This document shows, piece by piece, positions 34,127-47,776 of a stretch of 64,000 bases of DNA. Position 1 is the stretch's first letter. Every line of letters begins with the position of its first letter. The notes beneath the pieces were generated by a model. It searched no databases, was not told the origin of the DNA, and worked only from the letters and a program-made list of their open reading frames with translations. Made by a program: the position numbers and the translations under genes. The stretch covers positions 62,160,322 to 62,224,321 of the forward strand of contig OV050030.1 of NCBI GenBank assembly GCA_920105625.2. The letters are read 5' to 3'. Source of the DNA: Clusia tigrina (taxonomy: Eukaryota > Arthropoda > Insecta > Diptera > Clusiidae).

Positions 34127-35724
34127 TACTTTGTCCTTCGCATTTTTGCTGGCTGTTTCATCTATATCCAGTCATCATCAACTATTCCAATTCGCATCAG
34201 CTGGTATTCTGCGTCTTTAAGTTCAATCTTCTTGATAGCCACACCAGTTGGCCGTATGGTAACTTCAGCCTGAGTGAAAAAACATTCCCCAATTATTAAA
34301 TCAACGGTAATGGCATCTTGTGGCACCACCACGAAGTTCACATCATATGCCTCGCCATCAATCACCATACGTTCGTCGAACTGTCCCATAGGTTTGATTC
34401 TAGTACGCCCGAAACCGATCAGATAAAAGTTTGCTTGTTGAAGTGTTGCGCCACGAATGTTGTTAAAAACGTTCTCAGTCATTATGTTAAATTTGCTACC
34501 CGTATCTAACAGGGCCAAATATTCACGGTCGTTTATTGTCACCATTTTGTTCATCATATCGCTTTTTGGTTCTAAAAATCGAGTATTTGTTTGTCTTTCG
34601 TTGTTCGCAGTACAATTTGTTGATAGATGACCGAATTGGTTACAACGGAAACACTTAGTGCCTTTATTTTTGTCTTTACACTCAAAGGATTTATGGCCTT
34701 TGCCACCACAATTATAGCATTGTACATTATTCTTCGCCACACCGCGGTCACTATTGTCTTTTTTTACTTCAACTTTCCGTTGAGATATTTTCGACACGTT
34801 CTCACTCTTCGATTTTTCACGATATGTCTCATAGCATGACAATTTATCTTTAAATTCTCGAATATTTTTCGCGCCGTATAAAATCGATTTATTAATGTTC
34901 AAGTCCTCGATACCGTCGATTACATATTGTATTATTGAACTTTCCTCGATCGAACCTCTCGATGCAATCTCTTTAATGCTAAAAAAGTATTCAAAAACGC
35001 TTTCACTCTTTCTCATTTTCCTCTCCGTAAGTTCTTTGTGTATTTTTGCACTATCGGTTTTTCTTGAAAATTCCTCAATCAGAGCTGACCTTAATTTTTC
35101 CCACGACGTCAGGCCTCTCTCACTTTGTACAAATAATTTTGCCAAGCCACTCAATGATTTTTTCGCGAACACAAACATTTGAAAATCATCCCACTGCATT
35201 ATTGCAGCTGTCTCCTCAAACTCAGCCACGTCAGCAGGTAAATTGTTAGTACCATCAAAACGTCGCACAGAGTCTTCTACGTCTCGAAAATTAAGAGCGA
35301 ATCGTGGTGCTATTTTGTGCTGTCCTCTATGCTCATCGTTGTCAGCTGAGAAAAAACTCTCGTTGTGTCGAACTTGCTCGTTTACTGCTACACTCCGCCG
35401 TTGTTGTATGACATCAATTTTCCTATTATCCATTGCACACTTGTATTCTTCGTCATTAACGTCTTCGTCATCATTTTCGTTTTCCTCCTCGTCGACGTCT
35501 TCAACATTGGATGAAAGCTTGATGCAACTATACAGGTGGTGCAGATATATGACGTTTCCTAGTCTATTCTGTTTTGTTGTTCTCTTTCGGTCTCGGTTCT
35601 GTCAAATTATGAAAACCGGTGCCGCCAAAAAATTTGCCGCGCTTTATTGAAAATAGCGAAGCATAAAATTTTGCTGTGGTTATAAATTTAATTTATTTAA
35701 TATTAAGTGCAAGTATATAATAAA

Positions 35725-36030
35725 ATGGGTAAATTTTGTATAATATGCCGCAAAAGTTGGGGCAAAGAAAATGTGAAGTGTTTCAAAGTTCCAAGTGACG
35801 AGAATAGGCGTCAACGTTGGAACAAAGCTAGTGGTGTTTCCTTACCCCAGCAAGCGTTCGTTTGCGAAAAACATTTTTTTAAAAGTGACTTCATAAATTT
35901 TTCGGTGCTATACGTAGCAAAGGTGGGCTTAATCATCATCCCACTCCACAGGAATTCAAATACCGATTGCGAAAGTATATGCTATGTAACACAGCAGCAA
36001 TTCGTTTGGTCGGAGTGGTGTCAATTGTGA
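35725..36030 (+). CDS. THAP domain exon of P-like element 1
   Basis: From the ATG at 35725 the frame reads MGKFCIICRKSWGKENV, then FKVP, W, and a CEKHFFKSDF ending. This is the C2CH zinc-binding THAP module (C-x2-C...C-x2-H) that lets P-type transposases bind their ends. In normal elements it continues into a coiled coil and catalytic domain. Here the frame leaves the THAP match after SDFIN and the following codons are probably intronic. A short THAP-only protein could act as a repressor, as KP does in Drosophila (inference). Confidence 0.75.
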   Translation: MGKFCIICRKSWGKENVKCFKVPSDENRRQRWNKASGVSLPQQAFVCEKHFFKSDFINFSVLYVAKVGLIIIPLHRNSNTDCESICYVTQQQFVWSEWCQL

Positions 36031-36191
36031 TTGTCCAGTGTCTAGTTTGTATGTTGTTTTGTCTTATATGTTTATTATGTGTTTTGTTTTGTTTTGTTTT
36101 AGATAAAATAACAATATTTTTTTAAATAGAATAGTAGGTTGGTGATAAATAATAATTCCATTCCCATAATGTAGCTAAAAATACAGAATGC

Positions 36192-36785
36192 TTGAATGAA
36201 ACAGGCAATGTTGAAACGGACGATACGGAATGGTTTAATAATGCTACTAGTACTACCAACGATATTTCTGAATATTTGTTGATGGGTAACCAAATGAATT
36301 TTGAGAAGAACGACGATTTTGCTGTACCTGAACACGGCAGCGAAGAGTTTCCAGATGAGTTTGATGGAAATAATTCTATTGAAGATATGGACATTCTGCA
36401 TGAAGACGCCCTAGAATATGTAGCTGGCTATTTGATTCGGAAATTAAATTTGAAAGAATGCGAGGGTAATGGAACTGTATGGACTTGGGTTGACCAACTA
36501 TCTAAAGGAGCCCTCAAAAAACCATCTGAAAAGTTTCTAAGTGATATAAAATCCCTAGAAAATATATTTAACAATGTGAATGGCGATAAAATACTCCACT
36601 GTAAAAATTTCCGTACGAATTTATTGCAAAAAAGTTCCGGAATTAACCTCCAAGAAGCAGTCAAATCATTTTTCTTCAAATGCAGAATGTATTTCCGAAT
36701 TAAGCATTTAAACCATCGTATGAGAATTCAAAAAGCTAAGCAAAAAATAATGCGGAATAAAAAACTGATAAAAATAAAACTTTAA
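36192..36785 (+). pseudogene. C-terminal part of P-like transposase, element 1
   Basis: A 197-codon frame with an acidic first part and then the conserved P/THAP9-type C-terminal signature: ALEYVAGYLIRKL, a WVDQLSKGALKKPSEKF segment, and FFFKCRMYFRIKHLN near the end. No catalytic DDE part lies between this and the THAP exon, so the element lost its middle. The final RMYFRI...LN motif is shared with the second P-like element at about 52030. Confidence 0.78.
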
Positions 36786-37822
36786 CTGTCCATTGGAAGT
36801 GCGATAAATAACTGGAGGAAGCAGTCATATATTATTATATTATAATATATTTTTTATATTATTATATTTATATATTGTATTTATGAATATAATTTGAAGA
36901 AATAATAAATAGTGGGTTTTTTGCTACATTTTTTCCCACTTAAAAAAAGTCTTTTGGTTTTTATTTATTTTATTGAGCTGGGGGATAAAAAGATAATTGT
37001 ATATACGAGTATATCCTTCTCGAATGCTTTTACGCTGGTTAAATTGTTGATTTACATATATATATTTATTTATTTAGGTATTTTTGGTTTTCCCTCTCGT
37101 TATATAATAAACTAAAATGAAAATGTATGAGAAAAATAAAATCAGTTCATTAAATTAAAAAAATATCTCAGCCGTTATAAAACTAAAATTTCAGCCGTCA
37201 AAAAAATTTTTCGCCCGTTACTACAAATATTCTCATGCCTCCGGAACCCGCCTGCTGACTATTTTGACAGAACCGAGATCTGAATTCTCTCAAAATATAT
37301 CTGCACCACCTGTATAGTTGCATCAAGGATGAAAGCAAACTACCCTTCTTTAAATTTTTGAATATGTGCAACTTCAAATCTTCTGCGGTGTATTTTATGC
37401 CCAGCAGGTGGCAAATTGAAATTAAATCTGCCGTCGCCAAATGTGCTGCAACAAACTTTGCCTTTTTTCCATACGCATCATCGGTCTCGTTAAATTCAAA
37501 GCCTTCAAACTCTCTCAACCGTTGCCTGTTCGTGCTACCTCCTTCGCTCTCAAAAACGAATTTGTGGAGAGCAGTAATGTTTGCCTTTCTGCCTCTCCGA
37601 AGGTTCTCGCGAGCACACTCAAACATACCCAAACGAAACATTCCGTGTAACTTAATTATGCGCGTCCAATATAATTGTTACGTTAGCTTGTGCGCTTGCG
37701 GTTTCTCGAAGCAGTAGCACTAAGGAGAATTTTGCTATCGTTCACAACACAATGCTTTACCAGCCCAAAATTTTTGTTGTAATTGTTCTTCTTGTTTCTT
37801 TTTGTTTGTTCAATTGTCTAGG

Positions 37823-37840
37823 ATCCCGGTTGAGCCCCCA
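37823..37840 (-). promoter_or_regulatory. Element 2 primer-binding site
   Basis: Five bases downstream of the 5' LTR on the minus strand lies TGGGGGCTCAACCGGGAT. It differs at two of 18 positions from the usual tRNA-Pro-complementary PBS and shares its first 13 bases with the PBS candidate at 48858. Confidence 0.6.
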
Positions 37841-37845
37841 AAATA

Positions 37846-38654
<809 letters not shown>

Positions 38655-38663
38655 CCTCCCCCC
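38655..38663 (-). promoter_or_regulatory. Polypurine tract
   Basis: AAGGGGGGAGG-type purine run (minus strand) abutting the 3' LTR, the expected plus-strand DNA primer. Confidence 0.75.
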
Positions 38664-39530
38664 TTAAATGTCTGCGTCCCGCAGATCGACATGGGTCACC
38701 GCAGGAACTTCGTTGGTTTTGTTCGGAAAGGATTCGCCTTGCTTCATTGTTGCGCTTTGATGCATGCCAGGGATTCGAATGTTCACCTTTGGCACCGAGA
38801 GCACGTATACGAGCATAGTTCCATTCGTATATATCGATGGCTTGGCATATTCCATTGCTTCTACCAGATTTTGATAAGGTAACGCCTCTTCTTCAGAAAT
38901 AACCTGCTCGGTTTCGGCCTGGTCTAAAAGATTGGTGTTCACGATTCCAGTTTTTGCCATCTGACAAGCTCGGACTATTTCTGAAATTTGCTCTTTTAGG
39001 ACGAGAACCTTGTTAGCCAACAAAATTTCGAGCTTCTCCGCATTGAAGTTTTTATCAACGTCATTTGCAAAATCAACCACGTTGTTAACCCTCTTTATAG
39101 CTTCTTGCGTGGCGTTAAAGATTTTCCTGTTAATGGAAAGTTGGTTATTGTTGTTGTCGACCAATTGATTTTCGTTACGCAGAACACAATCCCAATCAGT
39201 GGCGTCAGGGGATCCTGCTACCCATTTCCACGCCGATCCAATCCAATTTATAGAGCGAGGTTTTCTCGATTTGGTACCCTGCAATTCGTTAATACGCATT
39301 TTCGTCTGGCTGAGATGAAGTTCGATGATCGTCTTCATCGGAGTTGCCTCAAGCTCGCGTTGCACTACACCCGTCAGTTACAAAATAATTTCGTCGAATT
39401 GAGTGAGGTCTACGGTATGTAAGAGCTTGAAGTGGCCATTGATTATCCATCCACTTCCATGTTCGATTGTCACCAGCGGAGATTTGTAGTTGAAAACATT
39501 GAACCCGCAAGCGCAGGGAATTATAAGCAA
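38664..39530 (-). pseudogene. env: Errantivirus Env, partial and interrupted
   Basis: The minus-strand frame resembles the gypsy-type (baculovirus F-like) envelope. It has an N-terminal GHFKLLHTVDLT stretch, a TAA at about 39380, then 233 codons with a basic KSRKPRS site of furin type followed by a glycine-containing fusion-peptide-like segment (INWIGSAWKW), and a heptad-rich region. The frame ends about 10 bp before the LTR, and no transmembrane segment or cytoplasmic tail is visible, so the C-terminus appears lost. The signal peptide was not found upstream either. It could not make a complete envelope protein. Confidence 0.75.
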
Positions 39531-40082
39531 TCTATTTTGACAAAAATTTCAAGTAAAAATTCACAATTTTCTCTTAATATAAAATAAAATAATCTAAAAA
39601 AAAAAAATCGTGGCTTCAGCGCTTAACTAACATTTGCCATTGTCGCGTATTCTTTTCCTGGGAGCTCTATGTCCTTGATTGCAGGAAAAACATGACTTAT
39701 GCGAACAACTTTATTCATTTTGGAAAAATTCAAGACACGAACAGATAGCTTCCTCGAAAGAAGAGCGTTACAAGTACAGCATATCTTCAAGAACAAACTT
39801 TTAATATTTTCTTAACTTTTAACAATTCGATCTCTTTTTTTATATCATATGTATAATCTACTTTTGTTCCAGAGAGATAGCTTCCGTATTTGGAAATTTT
39901 AATTTTCTTTTTGCAGTTTACAACTTACAAATTATTAAAACAAATTTTTTCCTTATATTTAAATATTACTGTTATATTATATTTAAATAAAACAATTCTT
40001 TTTTCTTTTGTTTTTTGAATTAATTATATTTATCTTCGAGCCAGCGAAGGAAGGTGGAATTGGGTTGAAAAAAATCATTCTC
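39531..40082. other. AT-rich region between pol and env
   Basis: No convincing coding sequence. Env in this group is made from a spliced RNA, and its missing 5' end may lie here in degraded form. Confidence 0.4.
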
Positions 40083-43000
40083 TTACAAATTTTTTACTTG
40101 AGCCTTATGGATCCTTTTCCCATCGTTCGTGGTTACTGTTACCCTGTTATCCCTGCCTACAACCTCTTTTTTATAAAGTGGGCGTTGTTTTGCCTTAATT
40201 TGTTTGTTCCTCACATACACTACGTCCCCCTGTGCATACTTCTTAGGGTCCTGCCTTTTTTCATTCAATCGGGTATTTCGTGATTCCTGATTCTTCTCCA
40301 TCCGATTCCTCACTTCGCTAAAAATTTTGTTTTGAAAATTTGCTAACTCCTGATAATTTATTCTTTGTACCCTATTGAAAAATATATCGCTCGGTTTGTA
40401 CTTAGTTATGGAATGAATTGTATTGTTATATCGATCGGTAGCTATGTACAACAATTCCTTTGGGGATGTGTTGGGTATCTCTCTCTGTAAACACCGGTAT
40501 ATTTCCATAACGGTGGAGTGAAGTCTTTCGACTTGCCCATTCTCTTCGCTCCGTTGAATAGGAGTTTGATAAAGTCTAATTCCTAACCCTCTAACATAAT
40601 TAGAGACTAAAGGACTGACGAAGCCTCTTTCGTTATCAGTAACTATAATCTGTGGGACTGTAAAATAGTGAATAATTGTTGCAAATTTTTTACGTGAAAG
40701 TACAGCGGACTTACTCTTTATGTGGAAGAATTTTGCAAATTTAGAGAATTTGTCTATGCAGCTGAGAAATTTTTCCCCACTAATCTCGAAGATATCGATG
40801 TGTAAAATATCGCAAGGATGTTTTGGGATAGGAGCATCCTTTAGTTTTGGGACGAAAGGATGCCTATCATACTTGTTTACCCGGCACACTTCGCAAGCTT
40901 TCGTGAAATGTCTTATCAAGCTTGCCATCCTGGGGAAATAGTATCGTTCCAAAATTTGTCCTTTATTCTCCACAGGATTCCTGTTGGCTCTCCTGTGCTC
41001 TTCCTCAATTATTCTGCAAATTCGTTCTTCATTCGCGACATCCTCTACTAATCTCTGCGTTATTCTAATCTTATAATAAAGGAAATGTTCGAGATACACT
41101 TCTTGGAGAAACTGCAGCCTATTTTCGGGAATTTTAATACCGTTAATTACCGCTGGGTTCAACCGTTCTTTCAATACTCTTATTAGCGCGTCGCGGACAA
41201 TGCTGTCTAAAGTCACATAGTGGCGGGTGTACCCATCGTGAGGATTCTCAACACTAAAAAGTTCTCGTCCTTCCCTGATCACAATCTGATTCCTAAATAC
41301 GTTCAGGGGTGCTTCAACGTGAATGATAAGGCCGGAAGCATCTTGTTCGGCACTGTGAACAGTTTCAATTTCGCTAGCAGTTTCAGTAGTGGAGCCTCTA
41401 GCGACTGTCATAGTTCTTGATGTGTCAGTTGCTCCTTCACTAGCAGTTTCTGTAGTCGTGTCGTCACCATTCTCAACAGCCATCACGTTGAGTCCTCCTT
41501 GGTCTTCCATTCGACATTTCATCCTTGATAAGGCATCAGCCACATAGTTTGATTTACCAGGAGTGTAAATCAACTCGTGGTTGTATTCCTCTATACGTGC
41601 CTTCCATCCTTTTAATTTGGCATTGTGATTGCGATTTCCGAGCGCGAACGTGAGGGGTTGATGGTCAGTGTAAATTTTAATGTTTCTTGCACCATACAAG
41701 TAGGAACGTAGGTTGTCCAATGCCCACACAATGGCTAACATTTCCTTCTCATTGGTGGCATAATTTTCCTCCGTCTTGCTTAATGAGCGGGAAATGTACG
41801 CAATTGGCTTATCCTTGCCAACCTCACCTTGGGACAGCACGGCTCCTATCGCAAAATCTGATGCATCTGTGTTTAAATTAAAGGGTTACTGGAAATTTGT
41901 GAAAGCTAAAATATCAGAGGAAGCAAGGAGTTCTTTTAGATCAGCAAACGCTTTCAAGGCGACAGGATCAAGCTCAATCGTCATTTTCTTCGATTGATTG
42001 GCCTTCACTTGAGCGTTTTCTCCACGTGTTAAATTAGTCAAAGGTTTGGCTACTTTGGCATAGTCCTGAATGAATTTTCGATAGTAAGACGTCATTCCCA
42101 GGAAACGCTTTAAATCCTTTAACGTACCCGGCGGTTCTAGACCTTGAATTGCACTCACTTTTTTTGTGTCAGGTTTAATACCATATCCAAGGAATTCTAC
42201 ACTAGTTTTCATGAATTGGGTCTTTTCCAGATTGACTTTTAAGTTTGCCCTCAACAATGTTGCAAAAATTGTGCCAACGTTCTTTAGGTGCTCCTCTTCA
42301 TTTTTTCCAAAGACGATTATGTCATCAATGTATACATAGCAAATTTTCCCTATGTACTCCTTGAGCACATCATCTATCATTCGTTGGAAAATGGCAGGAG
42401 CATTCTTTAGACCAAACGGAAGCCTCAAAAATTCGTATTTTCCGTTCATTGTTGAGAACGCTGTTTTCGGTATATCAGACTCTTTCATCGGAACTTGATG
42501 AAATCCGGAAGTATCAGGGACGGTTACAGCGTTCAAGCGCTTGAAATCTATTACCATCCTATATTGTTTTTCGCCTGAGGGCTTTGGTTTTTCAGGGACT
42601 ACCCAGATTGGGGTATTGTAGGGACTTTTTGATGGACGTATGACGCCTTCCTCAAGCAATTCCTCAATCTGCCTCTCAACTTCCTCCCTCATGCAGGCAG
42701 GATAGGGATAGCTTTTTGTGTAAATCGCCTCCTTAGTAGTAGTCCTGATTTCTGCCTTCACGATAGTATTAACGATTTCCTTATTGCTTATTGGGTCAAA
42801 AAGTTGCATATGGTCTTCGATTATCTTGCGGAGTTTTTCTTGGGTATTCTTAGAAAGGTTACTGTCTAAAATTTGATTAATTTGCTTGGATACTTTTCTT
42901 GAAGAGGAATTTTTATATTTGGTTTAAGGGTCAGAACGTTTTCTTTCCGGTCTATTACTGCCTCTAATTCCTTTTGGGTATCATCGCCAATGATGCCATC

Positions 43001-43228
43001 AAAGGATTCGAGACCTGGCAGTACGTAGAATTTTAACAAGGTATTATTTCCTACGCGCTCAAAAAATCTACCGCTAACTTCTTCGCTGATTTGAATGCGT
43101 CCACCGGCTGAATTTACAAAAAAGGATTTTGCAAGCTTTTTGCTATTTAGGGAAAGAGATGCGTTTATAAAATTTTTGTTCGCACCTGTGTCTACCAAGA
43201 ATTTCAACACAGTGCCCTGGCTATCCAC
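40083..43228 (-). pseudogene. pol: Errantivirus Pol (protease, RT, RNase H, integrase), broken
   Basis: Protease lies at 43228-42866 with LVDTGANKNF. RT (42809-41886) has VIDFKRLN, LRLPFGLKNAPAIFQR and the YIDD catalytic box near 42325. It ends in a single in-frame TAA at about 41884, directly before the RNase H TDAS motif. RNase H and integrase follow in the same frame (41840-40083): NEKEMLAIVWAL, the zinc-binding H-H-C-C (CEVCRVNKY), and the DDE motifs HIDIFEI, VTDNERGF and ENGQVERLH. Protease and RT are in different frames (frameshift near 42830). Otherwise the protein sequence is well preserved. Confidence 0.9.
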
Positions 43229-43314
43229 GTACTCTATTTAAGGTACGCTGGATAGGCTCCTGTCATAAAATTCACCTGATCCTCGGAATTCTCTTCAGCC
43301 AAATTCGCATAGTC

Positions 43315-44402
43315 CTAATTCACAGTTTCCATATGGAACATCCTCTGCTGCTTTTGGCGGAAGTTGTCTGAGCCGGATTTCCGTTTGAATGGGAATCCTT
43401 GTTGAGGTCTGTTTGAGAAGCTCGCTCGATGCGTCTGTATAGAAGGGTCCATCTCCATTTTTACCACTGGCCTTGGTGCTTCAGTCCTTTGAGCGAAATG
43501 CCGATTCTGGAAGGAACCACTCTGCGGCCTATATCCAAACTTATGGTTGTTTCCAACAGGTGAGAAATTGTTAAACTTCGAGAACGACGGACGAGGATTA
43601 CTGTCCTTATTCATTTCGTTTACCGGAACAGTCACCGAGGTCCTATTTATACCACCGTGCACAGGATGGCTCCTAAAATTCAAATTCTGAATGTCTAGAC
43701 AAGCTGTGTAGGCTTCGGGTAGTGATCTTGGTCTTTGGACAATAATCATGCGGGAAAGATCGCCACTCAATCCCCTTACAAAAACATCCAGCGCTCTATT
43801 TCTGTAGGTTTCTATCAGTGCATCTACGGTTTCGGCAGAGTAGTTTTCGGTTTTAAATTTATTTATAATTAAGGAAAATTGGTAGTTGACACGAGCATAA
43901 AACTCGTCCAACTTCAAGTTACCCTGAGTTAGCTGACCCAGCTGATGCTCGAGGGTACGGAGTCCCTTTTATCAGCGTAGTGAAGCGACAGGCAACCTTT
44001 TATTCCTGCCCAGTCGACTTCCGAAATATTGTGGGATATTAAAGCAGAATCAGCGTTACCCCTAACCTTTCCCCTTATGCTCTTGAGGATTGCCCTATAA
44101 ATTGGCTTCGTCCGGACGATCTTGTAGTCGTCTAAGATTCCCTCAACTGATGTCACCCAGGACACGTATTGGGCTGGGTTTCCCTCGAATGCCTGGAGGT
44201 CCCTAACTGAGTCTGGCAACCTGCCTATTTCCCTCAAATCTTCCTCACTCACTGGCCCACACAACGGGATCTCAGCTGGGGTCACGGTAAGTGCATTCAT
44301 TTGTTCCAGTTGACGAATGCGGTTTTCCGCCTTCTTCCACTCGACCATTAGTGCACCCACAGAGCCAGTCAGCTCGGTAACCGAACGGGTCAAGGAATCC
44401 AT
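43315..44402 (-). pseudogene. gag: Errantivirus Gag, frameshifted
   Basis: Starts at an ATG at 44402 (MDSLTRSVTELTGSV, coiled-coil-like). The capsid-like region contains LQAFEGNPAQYVSWV and, in the second frame (43917-43315), LDEFYARVNYQFSLIINKF and VFVRGLSGDL. The C-terminus is Arg/Gln/Asn-rich and basic, with no CCHC knuckle, as is normal for gypsy-type errantiviruses. A frameshift near 43925 separates the halves. It would form the virus-like particle core if intact. Confidence 0.85.
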
Positions 44403-45012
44403 AATAAAAATTTTTGACTCACCAAATTCGTTTTCCTTGTTTTAAAAAAAATTCCCTTACTCCTTCCTTCGCTGCTTTCTTTTGTCGCTTTTAGCTTGAG
44501 TTCGCTGAGCTGATGCCGCAATTTCCTTATATATTTTTTTGGACTCACAGGCAGATCGATTGCATTGGTTATGTTATTGCTGAAATGTAAAATGTTTTAG
44601 TATATCATAAAATAACATTCAAAAATTCTTGACATAATGTCTGGCTTAGGTCAAGGAAGGGACGCGGGAACTCTTTTTAGTCGTCCGTAATCGGATTACG
44701 GGCAACCGACTCAGGACACTTCCTTCACGCGGTGCTCGGCATTCAACGCAACTTCAAATTTTGCTGCCATGGCCAGTAGCGACAAGTATCTGACCATTTG
44801 GCGGCTGTTGCTATGCAATACCGATACCGTTGACCATAACCAGTCGACAATGCGCTGCCTTGATCAGGAAATGATTGTCGTGTTCCCATGTGAACGACAA
44901 CGTGCACCCAGATATGGCGTATCCGATCATTCATGGACAGGCGTTGCAAAATAACATCAGCACAGCTGCTTATTGCTTTGCGTATTTTACGCTTTGAAAT
45001 GCAGTTTTATAA

Positions 45013-45076
45013 ATCTTGGCAAGGAGTCGAACCTTGTGCTACAATTAATTAAAGCACCCACCAGTTCGCCAAAGAT
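45013..45076 (-). other. tRNA-like fold 1 in the errantivirus leader
   Basis: On the minus strand: outer stem ATCTTTGGC with GCCAAGAT (one bulged base), a middle hairpin GTGCT/AGCAC with a 12-base loop, and a T-arm-like hairpin CAAGG-TTCGACT-CCTTG. The T-loop fits the TTCRANN consensus. There is no D-arm. It is unlikely to be a working tRNA gene. Its twin is at 45150-45205. Confidence 0.55.
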
Positions 45077-45149
45077 TATAAATTTAAATTTTTCCGACAA
45101 TTTGTCGCCATCGTTTTTAATATTACTTTCGTAAAATATTACTTTCGTA

Positions 45150-45205
45150 AAATTGGCAAGGGGTTGAACCTTGTGTCGCCCACAATCGAAGACACCCAGC
45201 AATTT
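45150..45205 (-). other. tRNA-like fold 2 in the errantivirus leader
   Basis: On the minus strand: outer stem AAATTGC with GCCAATTT, middle hairpin GTGTC/GACAC, and T-arm-like hairpin CAAGG-TTCAACC-CCTTG. Stem sequences differ from fold 1 but pairing is kept on both sides, while the T-stem is identical. Confidence 0.55.
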
Positions 45206-45412
45206 GCCAAATACATTTTACAATTTCACCATTTTTATATATTAAAACATAATTTTTCATTTTATAGGTGTACACTATGTGCGTACCCCGTGACCCGATT
45301 ATGCACATCATGGTGAATATTATATTTTAATTAAGGAACTTCTGTCCCATTTTCAATCATCGCTCTTAAGCGAATTTTGAATGAACAATAAAAGTAAAGT
45401 ACAATTCTTTAT

Positions 45413-45668
45413 ATTAGGTCTGAGGGTCTTCGGGGTCACAGAACCTTTTCCTTTTGTTATATCCTGGAGGGTCCCTTGGGAATCTCAGGATGGAGACGTA
45501 AGGATTTATTTGTTTTAATTTAAATCAATAATTTCTTCATATTAGGTCTGAGGATCTTCGGGGTCACAGAACCTTTTTCTTTTGTTATATCCTGGAGGGT
45601 CCCTTGGGAATCTCAGGATGTAGACATACGGAGTTATTTGTTTTAATTTTTATATCACCATGTTCGCA
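45413..45668 (-). repeat. 128-bp tandem duplication in leader
   Basis: Two copies starting ATTAGGTCTGAGG at 45413 and 45541. Each contains an imperfect hairpin around GAGGGTCCCTTGGGAATCTC. Both copies recur at 60406-60661. Confidence 0.9.
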
Positions 45669-45869
45669 CAATACCCTTCAAGGGCCACTATATTTGCATC
45701 GGAAGGCTTTGGTTTACTTTCCACTTTTCAATATTAGTTCATTTTACATTGCCAGGAGGGTCCCCCCGAAGGTGGTGAATCGCTGAGCAATTTTTCTCAC
45801 ATTTGTTAATTTAATCTTATAGTTTTATAATAAGCCTTTCCGATTTTTGGGATCCCGCTCCTTTAGCGG

Positions 45870-45886
45870 GTCCCTGCTCGGGCGCC

Positions 45887-45887
<1 letters not shown>
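45870..45887 (-). promoter_or_regulatory. Errantivirus primer-binding site (tRNA-Lys type)
   Basis: On the minus strand TGGCGCCCGAGCAGGGAC starts at the last LTR base. It matches the 3' end of a lysine tRNA closely (one base off the lentiviral tRNA-Lys3 PBS). Confidence 0.8.
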
Positions 45888-47583
<1,696 letters not shown>

Positions 47584-47598
47584 TAGATAGAAGATATA

Positions 47599-47600
<2 letters not shown>

Positions 47601-47678
<78 letters not shown>
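47601..47678. repeat. (TA)n on the far side of the Helitron
   Basis: About 78 bp of TA following a short GATA-type transition. In the duplicated copy (62106-62333) the run is about 228 bp. Confidence 0.95.
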
Positions 47679-47685
<7 letters not shown>

Positions 47686-47776
47686 TATCAGTCACAATCC
47701 CTAAGTAGTCACATAATGTTGTAGTCGTTGCGCGAGTTACGTACTTAGCCTGGCACTACACACAAAAATAATATTA

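Larger units (their letters stand above)
35518..37327 (+). mobile_element. P-element-like transposon, internally deleted (KP-like)
   Basis: Perfect 33-bp terminal inverted repeats (35518-35550 and 37295-37327, starting CTTGATGCAAC) and a perfect 8-bp target duplication GATGAAAG (35510-35517 and 37328-37335). A second, subterminal inverted repeat of about 16 bp (TCTCGGTTCTGTCAAA) lies inside each end, at about 35588 and 37268. These are hallmarks of P-type elements. Only a THAP exon and the transposase C-terminus remain, so it is non-autonomous. Confidence 0.92.
34162..37641 (-). pseudogene. gag: Element 2 Gag-protease, split by a P-like transposon
   Basis: The Gag frame starts at 37641 (MFRLGMFECARENLRRG) and runs to 37336, where a 1810-bp P-like element and its 8-bp duplication interrupt it. 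On the far side the frame resumes at 35509 with an acidic stretch (EDVDEEENEND) and continues to 34162. Capsid sequence lies around WDDFQMFVFAKKSLSGLA. Two CCHC knuckles follow (CYNCGGKGHKSFEC, CFRCNQFGHLSTNC), then the protease with active-site LLDTGSKFNIM. The protease frame ends in a TAG at 34162, one base out of frame with pol, so a -1 shift (or a mutation) is needed between them. Apart from the insertion the frame is clean. Confidence 0.88.
44403..45886 (-). other. Errantivirus untranslated leader
   Basis: 1.48 kb between 5' LTR and gag. It holds the PBS, a strong hairpin next to it (CCCGCT/AGCGGG arms around 45855-45870), a 128-bp tandem duplication and two tRNA-like folds (see separate entries). 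About 1 kb of it is also present at 59841-60880. No coding sequence is supported. Confidence 0.8.

Noticed and set aside
35243..35650. Serine-rich plus-strand frame
   Set aside because: It is antisense to the acidic part of the element 2 gag and crosses into the P-like terminus.
45013..45205. Genuine tRNA genes
   Set aside because: There is a T-arm and an acceptor-like stem but no D-arm, the middle loops are 12-13 bases, and the stems contain bulges. They are kept as tRNA-like folds only.
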